Shown: positions 1 to 6,296 of the stretch, in pieces
How the letters are laid out: every line of letters begins with the position of its first letter
Numbering within the stretch: the first letter of the stretch is position 1
DNA from: Amoebophilaceae bacterium UBA1467
GTDB taxonomy: Bacteria > Bacteroidota > Bacteroidia > Cytophagales > Amoebophilaceae
DNA length: 6,569 nucleotides
Assembly: GCA_002325615.1 (NCBI GenBank)
Contig: DCSL01000069.1
Span: 14,807 to 21,375, forward strand
Direction: 5' to 3'
The notes under the pieces: generated by a model
Database searches by the model: none
What the model saw: only the letters and a program-made list of their open reading frames with translations
What the model was told of the DNA's origin: nothing
Translations under genes and position numbers: made by a program

Positions 1-2
1 CT

Positions 3-146
3 GGTAAAACCACCCTAAGTCTCCCCCCACTACATATGTTTCTAGCTGGAGCAGGTCAGCAACAACCCGGATGTGCCGCAAAACAGGGTATCGATCGAGT
101 AGACAACTACAATTCATGGGTGGGTTGCGCTGCGGCGTTTTATTAA
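3..146 (+). other. Left-edge open frame of 47 codons, unassigned
   Basis: This frame is open from the first base of the window to a TAA at 144-146. Its visible start, GKTTLS, resembles the end of a Walker A motif, but the residues that would precede it lie outside the window. The following residues (LPPLHMFLAGAGQQQ) do not match any NTPase I recognise. A competing minus-strand frame is open from 231 down to base 1, so the openness itself says little. It could be the 3' end of a gene, a decayed remnant, or chance. I assign no function. Confidence 0.15.
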
Positions 147-298
147 TTGGACAAGCACAAATCTCCCTACTCATGCTATAAGACGCAAGCTGTAGCCATG
201 TTTTACCGTGGCAAATCGACACACAAACACATCAACAAAAAAGAGCCTACCTTAGTCTACGGCAAAATGTTTTTTGACCATTTATCTGCACAACGCTT
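147..298. other. Non-coding leader region before pyrG
   Basis: I see no credible gene, RNA gene or terminator here. The stretch must hold the pyrG promoter unless transcription enters from the left. I found no clean TTG / TAnnTTTG pair, and the closest AT-rich elements are badly spaced. There is no Shine-Dalgarno sequence just before the pyrG ATG, which is normal for Bacteroidota. Confidence 0.4.
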
Positions 299-1909
299 AT
301 GGCGACCGTAAAATACATTTTCATCACAGGAGGGGTTACCTCCTCTTTGGGAAAGGGCATTATCGCTGCCTCTCTGGGCAAACTCCTCCAAGCAAGGGGT
401 TACCGAGTTACTATCCAGAAGCTGGATCCCTACATCAATGTAGACGCTGGCACCATGAACCCCTACGAGCATGGAGAATGCTATGTGACGGAAGATGGCG
501 CAGAAACAGACTTAGACTTGGGCCACTATGAGCGTTTTCTAGACATTACGACCTCCCAGGCCAACAATGTAACCACAGGAAAAATCTACCATACGGTCAT
601 TACTAATGAGCGTATGGGAGATTATCTAGGAAAGACAGTGCAGGTGGTACCGCATATTACTGATGAAATCAAGCGCATCATTTTTTCGTTGGGTGAAACA
701 GGTGCATACGATTTTGTGATCACAGAAGTTGGGGGCAGTGTAGGCGATATTGAGTCGCTGCCCTTTATAGAGGCCATCAGGCAAGTACGCTGGACCCTTG
801 CGGCAGCGGATTTCCTGTCTATTCACCTGACCCTAATTCCTTATCTCCGAGCAGCTCAAGAACTCAAAACCAAGCCTACACAGCATGCTGTCAAACAACT
901 ACAAGCAGCGGGCATACAACCCAATATCCTCGTTTGTCGCACTGAAAGACCCCTACCAACAAGCCTCCGGGAAAAGCTATCGTTATTTTGCAACATCAAC
1001 CGGGACGCTGTGATTGAGGCCATGGATGCTTCTACAATCTATGAAGTGCCCTTACTCATGCGCCAAGAAAAATTAGATGAACAGGTCCTTACTCAGCTAC
1101 ACTTGCCCCCTGCCCCAGCACCTGATTTAGGTTCTTGGGAAGTTTTCCTGAACCAACTCAAGCACCCAAAACACACCTTGCGCATTGGCCTGGTAGGCAA
1201 ATACACTGCAAACCCTGATGCCTATAAATCTATTCAAGAAGCCTTGATCCATTCAGGCGCCCACCACGCTTGTCAAATAGATTTACAACTCATCTCTTTG
1301 GAGGCATCGCATGAAGACAACCCAGTGAAACTGATGGCTCCTTTGCAGGGACTTTTGATTGCGCCCGGATTTGGATCAAGGGGTATAGAGGGGAAAATCG
1401 AGGCTATCCGATATGCCAGAGAAAACAAATTGCCACTACTAGGAATCTGTTTGGGCATGCAATGCGCCGTGGTAGAATTTGCAAGGAATGTACTGGGATG
1501 GCAAGAAGCAGCCTCTACAGAGCATTTCCCTCAAACACCTTATCCTGTTATTACCTTGACAGATACGCAACAAAACGTGGCACAGAAAGGAGGCAGTATG
1601 CGTTTGGGGGCACAAAATTGCCAACTTACACCAGGCAGCAAAGCGGCCGAAAGTTATAGAAGCACACTCATCTCAGAACGACACCGCCATCGCTATGAGT
1701 TTAATGAAAAGTATTTGAAGGATTTTGAAAACGCTGGCATGTTGATTACCGGTGTTCATCCTGAAACTGGACTCGTAGAGATTATAGAATTGGCAAACCA
1801 CCCTTGGTTTGTAGGTACTCAGTTTCACCCTGAGCTTAAAAGTACTCCCCTCCATCCACATCCGTTGTTTGTAAGCTTTGTACAAGCAACCAAGACATTG
1901 GCACATTGA
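299..1909 (+). CDS. pyrG: CTP synthase (glutamine-hydrolysing)
   Basis: This cytosolic enzyme makes CTP from UTP, ATP and glutamine, the last step of de novo pyrimidine nucleotide synthesis. The 536-residue protein has the usual length and both domains. The N-terminal synthetase domain (about 1-270) begins YIFITGGVTSSLGKG, its P-loop, with K19. It carries KLDPYINVDAGTMNPYEHGE (41-60) and the ETDLDLGHYERF segment, whose D73 aligns with the metal-binding D72 of the E. coli enzyme; E143 aligns with E140. The C-terminal class I glutamine amidotransferase domain (about 293-536) has the nucleophile C384 in LGICLGMQ and the partners H510 and E512 in QFHPE. The oxyanion region APGFGSRG and the ending HPELKST are the Bacteroidota forms. 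The conserved TQHS reads TQHA here (A197). The ATG at 299 places the family start MATVKYIFITGG correctly. The gene ends 17 bases before a convergent tRNA-Leu gene. It appears monocistronic and intact. Confidence 0.98.
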   Translation: MATVKYIFITGGVTSSLGKGIIAASLGKLLQARGYRVTIQKLDPYINVDAGTMNPYEHGECYVTEDGAETDLDLGHYERFLDITTSQANNVTTGKIYHTVITNERMGDYLGKTVQVVPHITDEIKRIIFSLGETGAYDFVITEVGGSVGDIESLPFIEAIRQVRWTLAAADFLSIHLTLIPYLRAAQELKTKPTQHAVKQLQAAGIQPNILVCRTERPLPTSLREKLSLFCNINRDAVIEAMDASTIYEVPLLMRQEKLDEQVLTQLHLPPAPAPDLGSWEVFLNQLKHPKHTLRIGLVGKYTANPDAYKSIQEALIHSGAHHACQIDLQLISLEASHEDNPVKLMAPLQGLLIAPGFGSRGIEGKIEAIRYARENKLPLLGICLGMQCAVVEFARNVLGWQEAASTEHFPQTPYPVITLTDTQQNVAQKGGSMRLGAQNCQLTPGSKAAESYRSTLISERHRHRYEFNEKYLKDFENAGMLITGVHPETGLVEIIELANHPWFVGTQFHPELKSTPLHPHPLFVSFVQATKTLAH

Positions 1910-1926
1910 CAAGAGGTTGCTCATAG

Positions 1927-2010
1927 TACCAGGGGCGGGACTTGAACCCGCACGAGCAGCTGCTCACAAGATTTTAAGTCTTGCGTGTCTACCAATTCCA
2001 CCACCCTGGC
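1927..2010 (-). tRNA. tRNA-Leu(UAA)
   Basis: The 84-base minus-strand gene folds as a type II tRNA. Its acceptor stem GCCAGGG pairs with CCCTGGT (one G-U), followed by discriminator A. The D-arm has the typical GGTGGAATTGGTAGACAC. The anticodon stem CAAGA/TCTTG closes the loop CTTAAAA, giving anticodon UAA (plus-strand 1974-1976). A long variable arm (GAGC/GCTC) and the T-arm GCGGG/CCCGC with loop TTCAAGT complete it. CCA is not encoded. The 3' end is only 17 bases from the end of pyrG. I saw no promoter immediately upstream, so it may be co-transcribed with tRNA-Gly, 202 bases upstream on the same strand. Confidence 0.97.
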
Positions 2011-2086
2011 AAAGTTCATTGAATGATCGAATACTTTGGGAGAACGCTTATTATTTAGGCTTCAGGCTATTCTTAGTGGTTTTACG

Positions 2087-2102
2087 GCTAGTGTAAACTA
2101 GC
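2087..2102. repeat. Perfect 6-bp hairpin between the two tRNA genes
   Basis: GCTAGT, loop GTAA, ACTAGC form a perfect inverted repeat in the spacer between tRNA-Gly and tRNA-Leu. A further G-U pair can be added on the plus-strand RNA. No T-run follows on either strand, so it is not a typical intrinsic terminator. It could be a processing or protein-binding element in a tRNA-Gly/tRNA-Leu transcript, or chance. Confidence 0.3.
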
Positions 2103-2212
2103 TCTTGTGCTTACTTCACTAACAATACCTGTCTCTGTAAGGATTTTGAGCCAGAAAAATACCATCTGATGCCACTAACCAGTCTTGGTGCACTCAATCA
2201 ACAAGCGAGTGG

Positions 2213-2285
<73 letters not shown>

Positions 2286-2324
2286 ATTGTGCTCGCCAGC
2301 ATGTAAAGAGCCTACGAATTAGTC

Positions 2325-2355
2325 CAAATTTAAGAAAGATGGCAGGATTTTCAAG
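2325..2355 (-). promoter_or_regulatory. Bacteroidota-type promoter for tRNA-Gly
   Basis: On the minus strand the sequence reads CTTG, 19 bases, TAAATTTG. The downstream element matches the phylum's -7 consensus TAnnTTTG exactly, and the upstream one supplies the TTG core of the -33 box at the right distance. It would start transcription about 30-35 bases before the mature tRNA-Gly 5' end, a normal leader for tRNA processing. It could also drive tRNA-Leu. The match is seen directly; activity is inferred. Confidence 0.6.
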
Positions 2356-2444
2356 CATCGGAAAAAGTATCGCTTGTTATGCATGAGTAGAAGGCAGAAG
2401 ATACCATCCATAATCAGGGCAAGACATGAGTAATTACCAGGACC

Positions 2445-5087
2445 TCATAGGTTTTTAGCGAGCAGGGCTTTAAGCTCACTGAGTTTAAGTAACGCTTCTA
2501 CAGGCGAAGTAACATTGACATCGAGACCACTGAGAAGCGACTTGATTTTAGCAAAAGTGGGATCTACTTCAAAGAAAGATAGTTGGTAGCTATTTGCAGG
2601 AATGTTCTGTATTTTTTCCTGGTGCTGTTGGCACGATTTATCTTGTGCTAGGTGGTGCATGAGCTCATTGGCACGGTGAACCACTTGTGCGGGCATGCCT
2701 GCCATTTGGGCCACATGAATACCAAAACTGTGCGCACTACCTCCTTCTCTAAGTTGACGCAAGAAAATCACTTTTTTGTTTACCTCCTTGACAGTCACGT
2801 TAAAGTTCCTGACCCTTACTAATCCATCAGACAGTCGAGTGAGCTCATGGTAATGGGTCGCAAAAAGTGTCTTGGCACGGTACCTGGGGTGGTTATGTAA
2901 GTACTCTACGATGGACCAGGCAATAGATATGCCATCATAGGTGCTGGTACCACGACCAATCTCATCCATGAGCACCAAGCTTCGGTCGCTCAGGTTATGC
3001 ATGATACTAGCTGTCTCGGTCATTTCCATCATAAAGGTAGACTCGCCCTTAGCAAGGTTATCGGAAGCACCTACACGAGTAAAAACTTTATCCACCAAGC
3101 CAATAGAAGCGCTTGCAGCGGGTACGAAAGCGCCTATCTGTGCCATGAGTACAATCAAGGCAACTTGTCGGAGCAGGGCTGACTTTCCGGCCATGTTCGG
3201 ACCTGTGATGATGATAATTTGTTGTGTTTCATTGTCTATATAAATGTCATTAGGGACATAGCTTTCGTCGAGAGGAAGTTGCTGTTCAATGACAGGATGC
3301 CGGCCTGCTCGAATGTTGATAGTCTTGCTTTCGTTGACCATAGGCTTGGTGTAATGCTGCTTTCTAGCCTCCTGAGCAAAGGAAAGGTAGCAGTCTAGCT
3401 GCGCGAGCACACGAGCATTCTGTTGAATCTGTGGCACAAATTCCGCTGCACTGCTGACCAGTTCCTGGTAGAGCTTTTGCTCTAATACAGTAAGCTTTTC
3501 TTCTGCATGAACAATCTTTTCTTCATAATGCTTCAGCTCTTCTGTGACGTAGCGCTCCGCGTTCACCAAGGTTTGCTTACGAATCCAGTTGGTAGGCACC
3601 TTGTCTTGGTGGGTATGGGTTACTTCCAGATAATAGCCAAAGACTTTGTTATAGGCGACTTTTAAGGAGGGGATACCAGTTTGCTTACTTTCCTTTTGCT
3701 GTATTTGAATGAGATAGTCTTTGCCTGTATGGGCAATTTCTCTCAGCGTATCGAGCTCCTCGTGGAGACCCGTCCTGATCAAGCCACCTTGGTTGGTGAC
3801 TAGGGGCGGGTTTTCCTGGAGCGTCTTCTCAATCTTTTCTAACAAGTAATCGCACCGGTGCAATTGTTCGCTTAGCTTACGTAGCAGCTCATGAGCACTG
3901 GACTGAAGCTGGCGCTGGATCGGCGCTATTTGTTGGAGAGACTTCTTCAGAGCCAACAGCTCTCTGGGGTTGACCCTGCTTACAGAAACTTTAGAAATAA
4001 GTCGCTCCAAGTCACCGATCTGCTTCAGTGCCTGCAAAATGTTTTGCCATAGCGTAGGGTCTTTTACCAGTACTTCTACAGTATCAAGCCGCCTATGAAT
4101 AGCATGGATATCCTTGAGCGGCAACACCACCCACTTCTTCATCAAACGCGCACCCATGGGTGTTACGGTCTTGTCAAGCACATGAATAAGGGACACACCT
4201 TCTTCTTGTTGGGGCTCAAGTAACTCTAGGTTCCTGATAGTAAACCTGTCTAGCCATACATATTTCTCTTCTTCAATCCTGGCAATGGAGGCAATGTGCT
4301 TTATGTTTTTGTGCTCTGTTTCCTCTAAGTACCGCAACACAGCGCCTGCAGCAATGATGCCGGCGGGTAACTTCTCAATACCGAAGCCTTTGAGCGAGGA
4401 AGTACCAAAATGCTCGTTGAGCATTTCATAGGCGTAATCAAAGTGATAGACCCACTCCTCCAGACAATGGTTATTGTACTGGTCTTTGAAAAGCGCCTGA
4501 AAGTCTTTTTTCTGATTTTTACTCAAAATAATCTCTGACGGCTTGAAACTCTGGACAAGCTTATCCACATAGGAAGTCGCCCCTTGGGCTACCAGAAATT
4601 CACCTGTGGACACGTCCAAAAAAGCGATGCCCAGCTCATCCTTATCAAAATACAGCGATGCCAAATAGTTGTTGTACTTCTGGTCTAAAACCTGGTCGTT
4701 AAAAGCAAGGCCAGGTGTGACTAGTTCGGTCACACCCCGCTTAACAATGCCTTTGGCCAGCTTAGGATCTTCAAGCTGGTCACAAATGGCGACACGCTGA
4801 CCTGCTTTGATGAGTTTGGGAAGATAGGTATCCAGGGCATGGTGCGGGAAGCCAGCTAGCTCAACCGCTGCTGCACCACCGTTGGATCTCTTGGTCAAGA
4901 CAATGCCTAGAATTTTGCTGGTCTTGATGGCGTCCTCACCAAAAGTCTCATAAAAGTCGCCAACCCTAAAAAGCAACAAAGCACCAGGATATTTGGCCTT
5001 GACCTGGTTGTACTGTTTCATCAAAGGGGTCTCCTGGCTCTCAACTGCAGACTTTCGCTGGGTGTTTGTTTTGGACTGGTGCTTCAT
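2445..5087 (-). CDS. mutS: DNA mismatch repair ATPase MutS
   Basis: This cytosolic protein recognises mispaired or slipped bases and, with ATP, recruits MutL to start strand repair. The 880-residue protein is full length. The N-terminal mismatch-binding domain (about 23-135) has the wedge motif GDFYETFGEDA, with F45 and E47 the residues that touch the mispair. Connector, lever and clamp regions follow (about 137-570). The ABC-type ATPase domain has Walker A GPNMAGKS (629-636), the GASDNLAKGESTF signature (673-685), Walker B LVLMDEIGRGTST with D708 and E709, and the ATHYHEL motif (743-749). The dimerising SFGIHVAQMAGMP segment is at 787-799. QLSFF at 835-839 fits the beta-clamp-binding consensus QL(S/D)LF. 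The first 20 residues are a polar extension before TPLMKQYNQVKAKYPG, where family alignment begins. Met23 is an alternative start, but the ATG at 5085-5087 is plausible. It is divergent from the methyltransferase gene, with a 135-base gap. No mutL is in view. No key residue is missing. Confidence 0.98.
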   Translation of the reverse strand: MKHQSKTNTQRKSAVESQETPLMKQYNQVKAKYPGALLLFRVGDFYETFGEDAIKTSKILGIVLTKRSNGGAAAVELAGFPHHALDTYLPKLIKAGQRVAICDQLEDPKLAKGIVKRGVTELVTPGLAFNDQVLDQKYNNYLASLYFDKDELGIAFLDVSTGEFLVAQGATSYVDKLVQSFKPSEIILSKNQKKDFQALFKDQYNNHCLEEWVYHFDYAYEMLNEHFGTSSLKGFGIEKLPAGIIAAGAVLRYLEETEHKNIKHIASIARIEEEKYVWLDRFTIRNLELLEPQQEEGVSLIHVLDKTVTPMGARLMKKWVVLPLKDIHAIHRRLDTVEVLVKDPTLWQNILQALKQIGDLERLISKVSVSRVNPRELLALKKSLQQIAPIQRQLQSSAHELLRKLSEQLHRCDYLLEKIEKTLQENPPLVTNQGGLIRTGLHEELDTLREIAHTGKDYLIQIQQKESKQTGIPSLKVAYNKVFGYYLEVTHTHQDKVPTNWIRKQTLVNAERYVTEELKHYEEKIVHAEEKLTVLEQKLYQELVSSAAEFVPQIQQNARVLAQLDCYLSFAQEARKQHYTKPMVNESKTINIRAGRHPVIEQQLPLDESYVPNDIYIDNETQQIIIITGPNMAGKSALLRQVALIVLMAQIGAFVPAASASIGLVDKVFTRVGASDNLAKGESTFMMEMTETASIMHNLSDRSLVLMDEIGRGTSTYDGISIAWSIVEYLHNHPRYRAKTLFATHYHELTRLSDGLVRVRNFNVTVKEVNKKVIFLRQLREGGSAHSFGIHVAQMAGMPAQVVHRANELMHHLAQDKSCQQHQEKIQNIPANSYQLSFFEVDPTFAKIKSLLSGLDVNVTSPVEALLKLSELKALLAKNL

Positions 5088-5159
5088 GAAGATCGTGTTG
5101 CTATAGTGATCGGCAGTATCCCCAATTGCTTCAGGTGCTTCCGCAGGCCATGAATGTAC

Positions 5160-5191
5160 GTTGTAGCCTACTACTGAGACAACTAACTTTG
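5160..5191 (+). promoter_or_regulatory. Bacteroidota-type promoter for the SpoU-family gene
   Basis: GTTG at 5160-5163, a 20-base spacer and TAACTTTG at 5184-5191 match the TTTG / TAnnTTTG promoter, with three of four bases in the -33 box and a perfect -7 box. Transcription would begin a few bases after 5191, leaving a leader of about 25 bases before the ATG at 5223. It lies in the divergent spacer. I could not find an equally good promoter for mutS there. Confidence 0.55.
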
Positions 5192-5222
5192 CACTGCTGC
5201 TGCCAGCGATGCATCAAGGACC

Positions 5223-5750
5223 ATGAGAAAACTAAAAATTCATGAACTACCGCGCTTGTCGCCCGAATCGTTCCAAGTTAGCAAAAAGACACCTTTGGTG
5301 ATGGTACTAGACAATGTGCGGAGCATGCATAATGTAGGCGCAGCTTTTCGTATTGCCGATGCCTTTTTGCTAGAGAAGCTCTATTTGTGCGGCATTACAG
5401 CCACGCCACCTCACCGAGAGATTCATAAAACAGCCCTGGGGGCTGAGGAACACGTTGCCTGGGAGCAGGCACAGGAAACACTAGCGGTCGTCAAACACTT
5501 AAAAACGACAGGTTATATCATCGTTGCTGTAGAGCAGACAGATGCTAGTCAGGCATTACACAAGTTTACGTGTTCCGCCCTGCAGAAGTATGCAATTGTG
5601 TTTGGCCACGAAGTATTTGGTATTCAAGAAACAGTATTGTCTGTATGTGACACGTGTCTAGAAATTCCTCAGCATGGCGTTAAGCACTCGCTGAATGTAT
5701 CGGTGAGCATGGGTATTGTGGTATGGGAACTGACAAAAGGGTCAGTATAG
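5223..5750 (+). CDS. SpoU/TrmH-family RNA methyltransferase
   Basis: This is a predicted S-adenosylmethionine-dependent 2'-O-ribose methyltransferase of the SPOUT (trefoil-knot) class, acting on tRNA or rRNA in the cytosol. The exact target cannot be read from sequence. The 175-residue protein has the three family motifs. Motif 1 is VLDNVRSMHNVGAAFRIADA (28-47), with N37 and the catalytic-type R43. Motif 2 is IVFGHEVFG (125-133), where the usual GNE or GSE is GHE (H129). Motif 3 is IPQHGVKHSLNVSVSMGI (148-165), forming the knot that binds the cofactor. CGITATPPHREIHKTALGA (56-74) is typical of the short Bacteroidota members. There is no N-terminal RNA-binding extension, as in minimal SpoU proteins. 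AAGGA at 5216-5220 is too close to the ATG to be a normal ribosome binding site. The last 28 bases overlap a small open frame in another phase. TrmL (tRNA wobble position) is a weaker alternative name, not assigned. Confidence 0.93.
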   Translation: MRKLKIHELPRLSPESFQVSKKTPLVMVLDNVRSMHNVGAAFRIADAFLLEKLYLCGITATPPHREIHKTALGAEEHVAWEQAQETLAVVKHLKTTGYIIVAVEQTDASQALHKFTCSALQKYAIVFGHEVFGIQETVLSVCDTCLEIPQHGVKHSLNVSVSMGIVVWELTKGSV

Positions 5751-5884
5751 CACAATTGGCGGCTGCCACATACAGAACACCGAAGTGGTACCAAGATCCG
5801 TTTAATGGATCTGACCGAGTAAAAATTAACAATACAGGAACAAAAGAAGTACTCTTTAGCATTCCTCTGCCACCATACAAGTAA
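5723..5884 (+). CDS. Possible small protein of 53 residues, unknown function
   Basis: This short frame starts with ATG inside the methyltransferase gene, in a different phase, and ends with TAA at 5882-5884. I do not recognise the protein. It begins MGTDKRVSIAQLAAATYRTP, contains WYQDPFNGSDRVKINNTG and ends VLFSIPLPPYK. Composition is balanced and protein-like, with charged, aromatic and turn residues and no low-complexity runs. There is no signal peptide or membrane segment. The frame stays open upstream into the methyltransferase gene, so the true start is uncertain. It could be a translationally coupled small gene, the 3' end of a lost larger gene, or chance. A minus-strand frame covers the same bases but reads less like a protein. 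Confidence 0.35.
   Translation: MGTDKRVSIAQLAAATYRTPKWYQDPFNGSDRVKINNTGTKEVLFSIPLPPYK
5794..5812. repeat. Perfect 6-bp inverted repeat after the methyltransferase gene
   Basis: AGATCC, a 7-base loop GTTTAAT, and GGATCT form a hairpin 43 bases after the methyltransferase stop codon, inside the small 53-codon frame. No T-run follows, so termination is doubtful. It may be a weak terminator or simply coding sequence. Confidence 0.25.
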
Positions 5885-6007
5885 CTTGATTACCCCTACT
5901 TATGCAACAGCCACCCTAACGCCATACTCTTCTTATTTTCATGAGTAATTCAGTGTAAGGAGATCCAACAGAACAAGCAGATTTCACCTGACTGAGAATA
6001 GGTTCGG

Positions 6008-6082
6008 TGGGTGATACTGGATTCGAACCAGCGACCTCCCCGATGTCAACGGGACGCCCTCAACCAACTGAGCTAATCACCC
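6008..6082 (-). tRNA. tRNA-Val(GAC)
   Basis: The 75-base minus-strand gene has acceptor stem GGGTGAT/ATCACCC and discriminator A. The D-arm reads AGCTCAGTTGGTTGAGG. The anticodon stem TCCCG/CGGGG (one U-G) closes the loop TTGACAT, giving anticodon GAC (plus-strand 6045-6047). The T-arm is GCTGG/CCAGT with loop TTCGAAT. CCA is not encoded. The 3' end of a partial tRNA-Leu lies 17 bases upstream on the same strand, so the two look like a former tandem tRNA cluster. Confidence 0.95.
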
Positions 6083-6094
6083 CTAGTAAGTAAA

Positions 6095-6228
6095 TTTTGT
6101 GCACAAGGGGGGATTTGAACCCCCACACTTATAAAAGCACCACATTCTCATCATGACAAATGAAGTTGGAAGATAAGTTTTAGAAGAAATTGTAAAAAAT
6201 TAGATATTCTGTTATAAGTTTTTGTGCA
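6095..6228. repeat. 9-base direct repeats flanking the partial tRNA
   Basis: TTTTGTGCA occurs at 6095-6103 and again at 6220-6228, bracketing the partial tRNA-Leu and an AT-rich stretch. The left copy also forms the palindrome TTGTGCACAA (6097-6106). Within the bracket, ACTTATAA (6127-6134) is inverted as TTATAAGT (6212-6219). The repeats may be a target-site duplication or recombination scar, but in AT-rich DNA chance is a serious alternative. Confidence 0.25.
6100..6156 (-). pseudogene. 3' half of a tRNA-Leu, probably GAG anticodon
   Basis: On the minus strand this is a well-formed tRNA 3' half. The T-arm is GGGGG/CCCCC with loop TTCAAAT (6108-6124). The acceptor 3' strand is CTTGTGC (6101-6107), followed by A. 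The 15-base variable arm can pair TGCTT with AAGTG. An anticodon-arm-like segment is TCATG, loop ATGAGAA, TGTGG, with three wobble pairs and a possible GAG anticodon (plus-strand 6147-6149). The long variable arm and discriminator A favour Leu over Ser. No D-arm and no adjacent GCACAAG 5' strand exist further upstream. The sequence differs from the Leu(UAA) gene here, so it derives from another tRNA-Leu. It may be a decayed gene or the attachment-site copy left by an integrated element. Confidence 0.7.
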
Positions 6229-6234
6229 TAATTC

Positions 6235-6263
6235 TTGACTATTTGATATAGTATTACTACACT
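6235..6263 (+). promoter_or_regulatory. Possible promoter for the lipoprotein gene
   Basis: TTGACT at 6235-6240 and TACACT at 6258-6263 are 17 bases apart in an AT-rich stretch, giving a leader of about 25-30 bases before the ATG at 6297. This resembles a general sigma-70 promoter rather than the Bacteroidota TAnnTTTG form, which I do not find here. The support is weak. Confidence 0.25.
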
Positions 6264-6296
6264 TATTGCAACAAAACGCTATCAACTCCATTGCAT

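Noticed and set aside
1..231. Minus-strand frame open for 77 codons to the left edge
   Set aside because: It is rich in Cys and has no recognisable motif, and a plus-strand frame covers the same bases. Openness over this length can be chance in moderate-GC DNA.
1878..2096. 72-codon plus-strand frame across tRNA-Leu
   Set aside because: It runs through the pyrG end and the complement of a tRNA gene, so it is a shadow of both.
2421..2450. ATGAG/CTCAT stem just after mutS as a terminator
   Set aside because: Only five pairs close a 13-base loop, and no T-run follows on the minus strand.
2941..3243. 100-codon plus-strand frame inside mutS
   Set aside because: It lies wholly opposite the conserved Walker region of mutS, and its sequence is explained as the antisense of that coding region.
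5680..5880. 66-codon minus-strand frame over the end of the methyltransferase gene
   Set aside because: It overlaps conserved methyltransferase codons, and its composition is less protein-like than the plus-strand 53-codon frame.
2425..5950. 11-base repeat CATGAGTAATT at 2425-2435 and 5940-5950
   Set aside because: Several 11-base matches are expected by chance in a window this long, and no further similarity surrounds the copies.
6100..6229. Full tRNA using GCACAAA at about 6221-6227 (minus) as the 5' acceptor strand
   Set aside because: The bases between it and the anticodon-like arm contain no D-arm or GG-containing loop, and the spacing is far too long for a tRNA without an intron.
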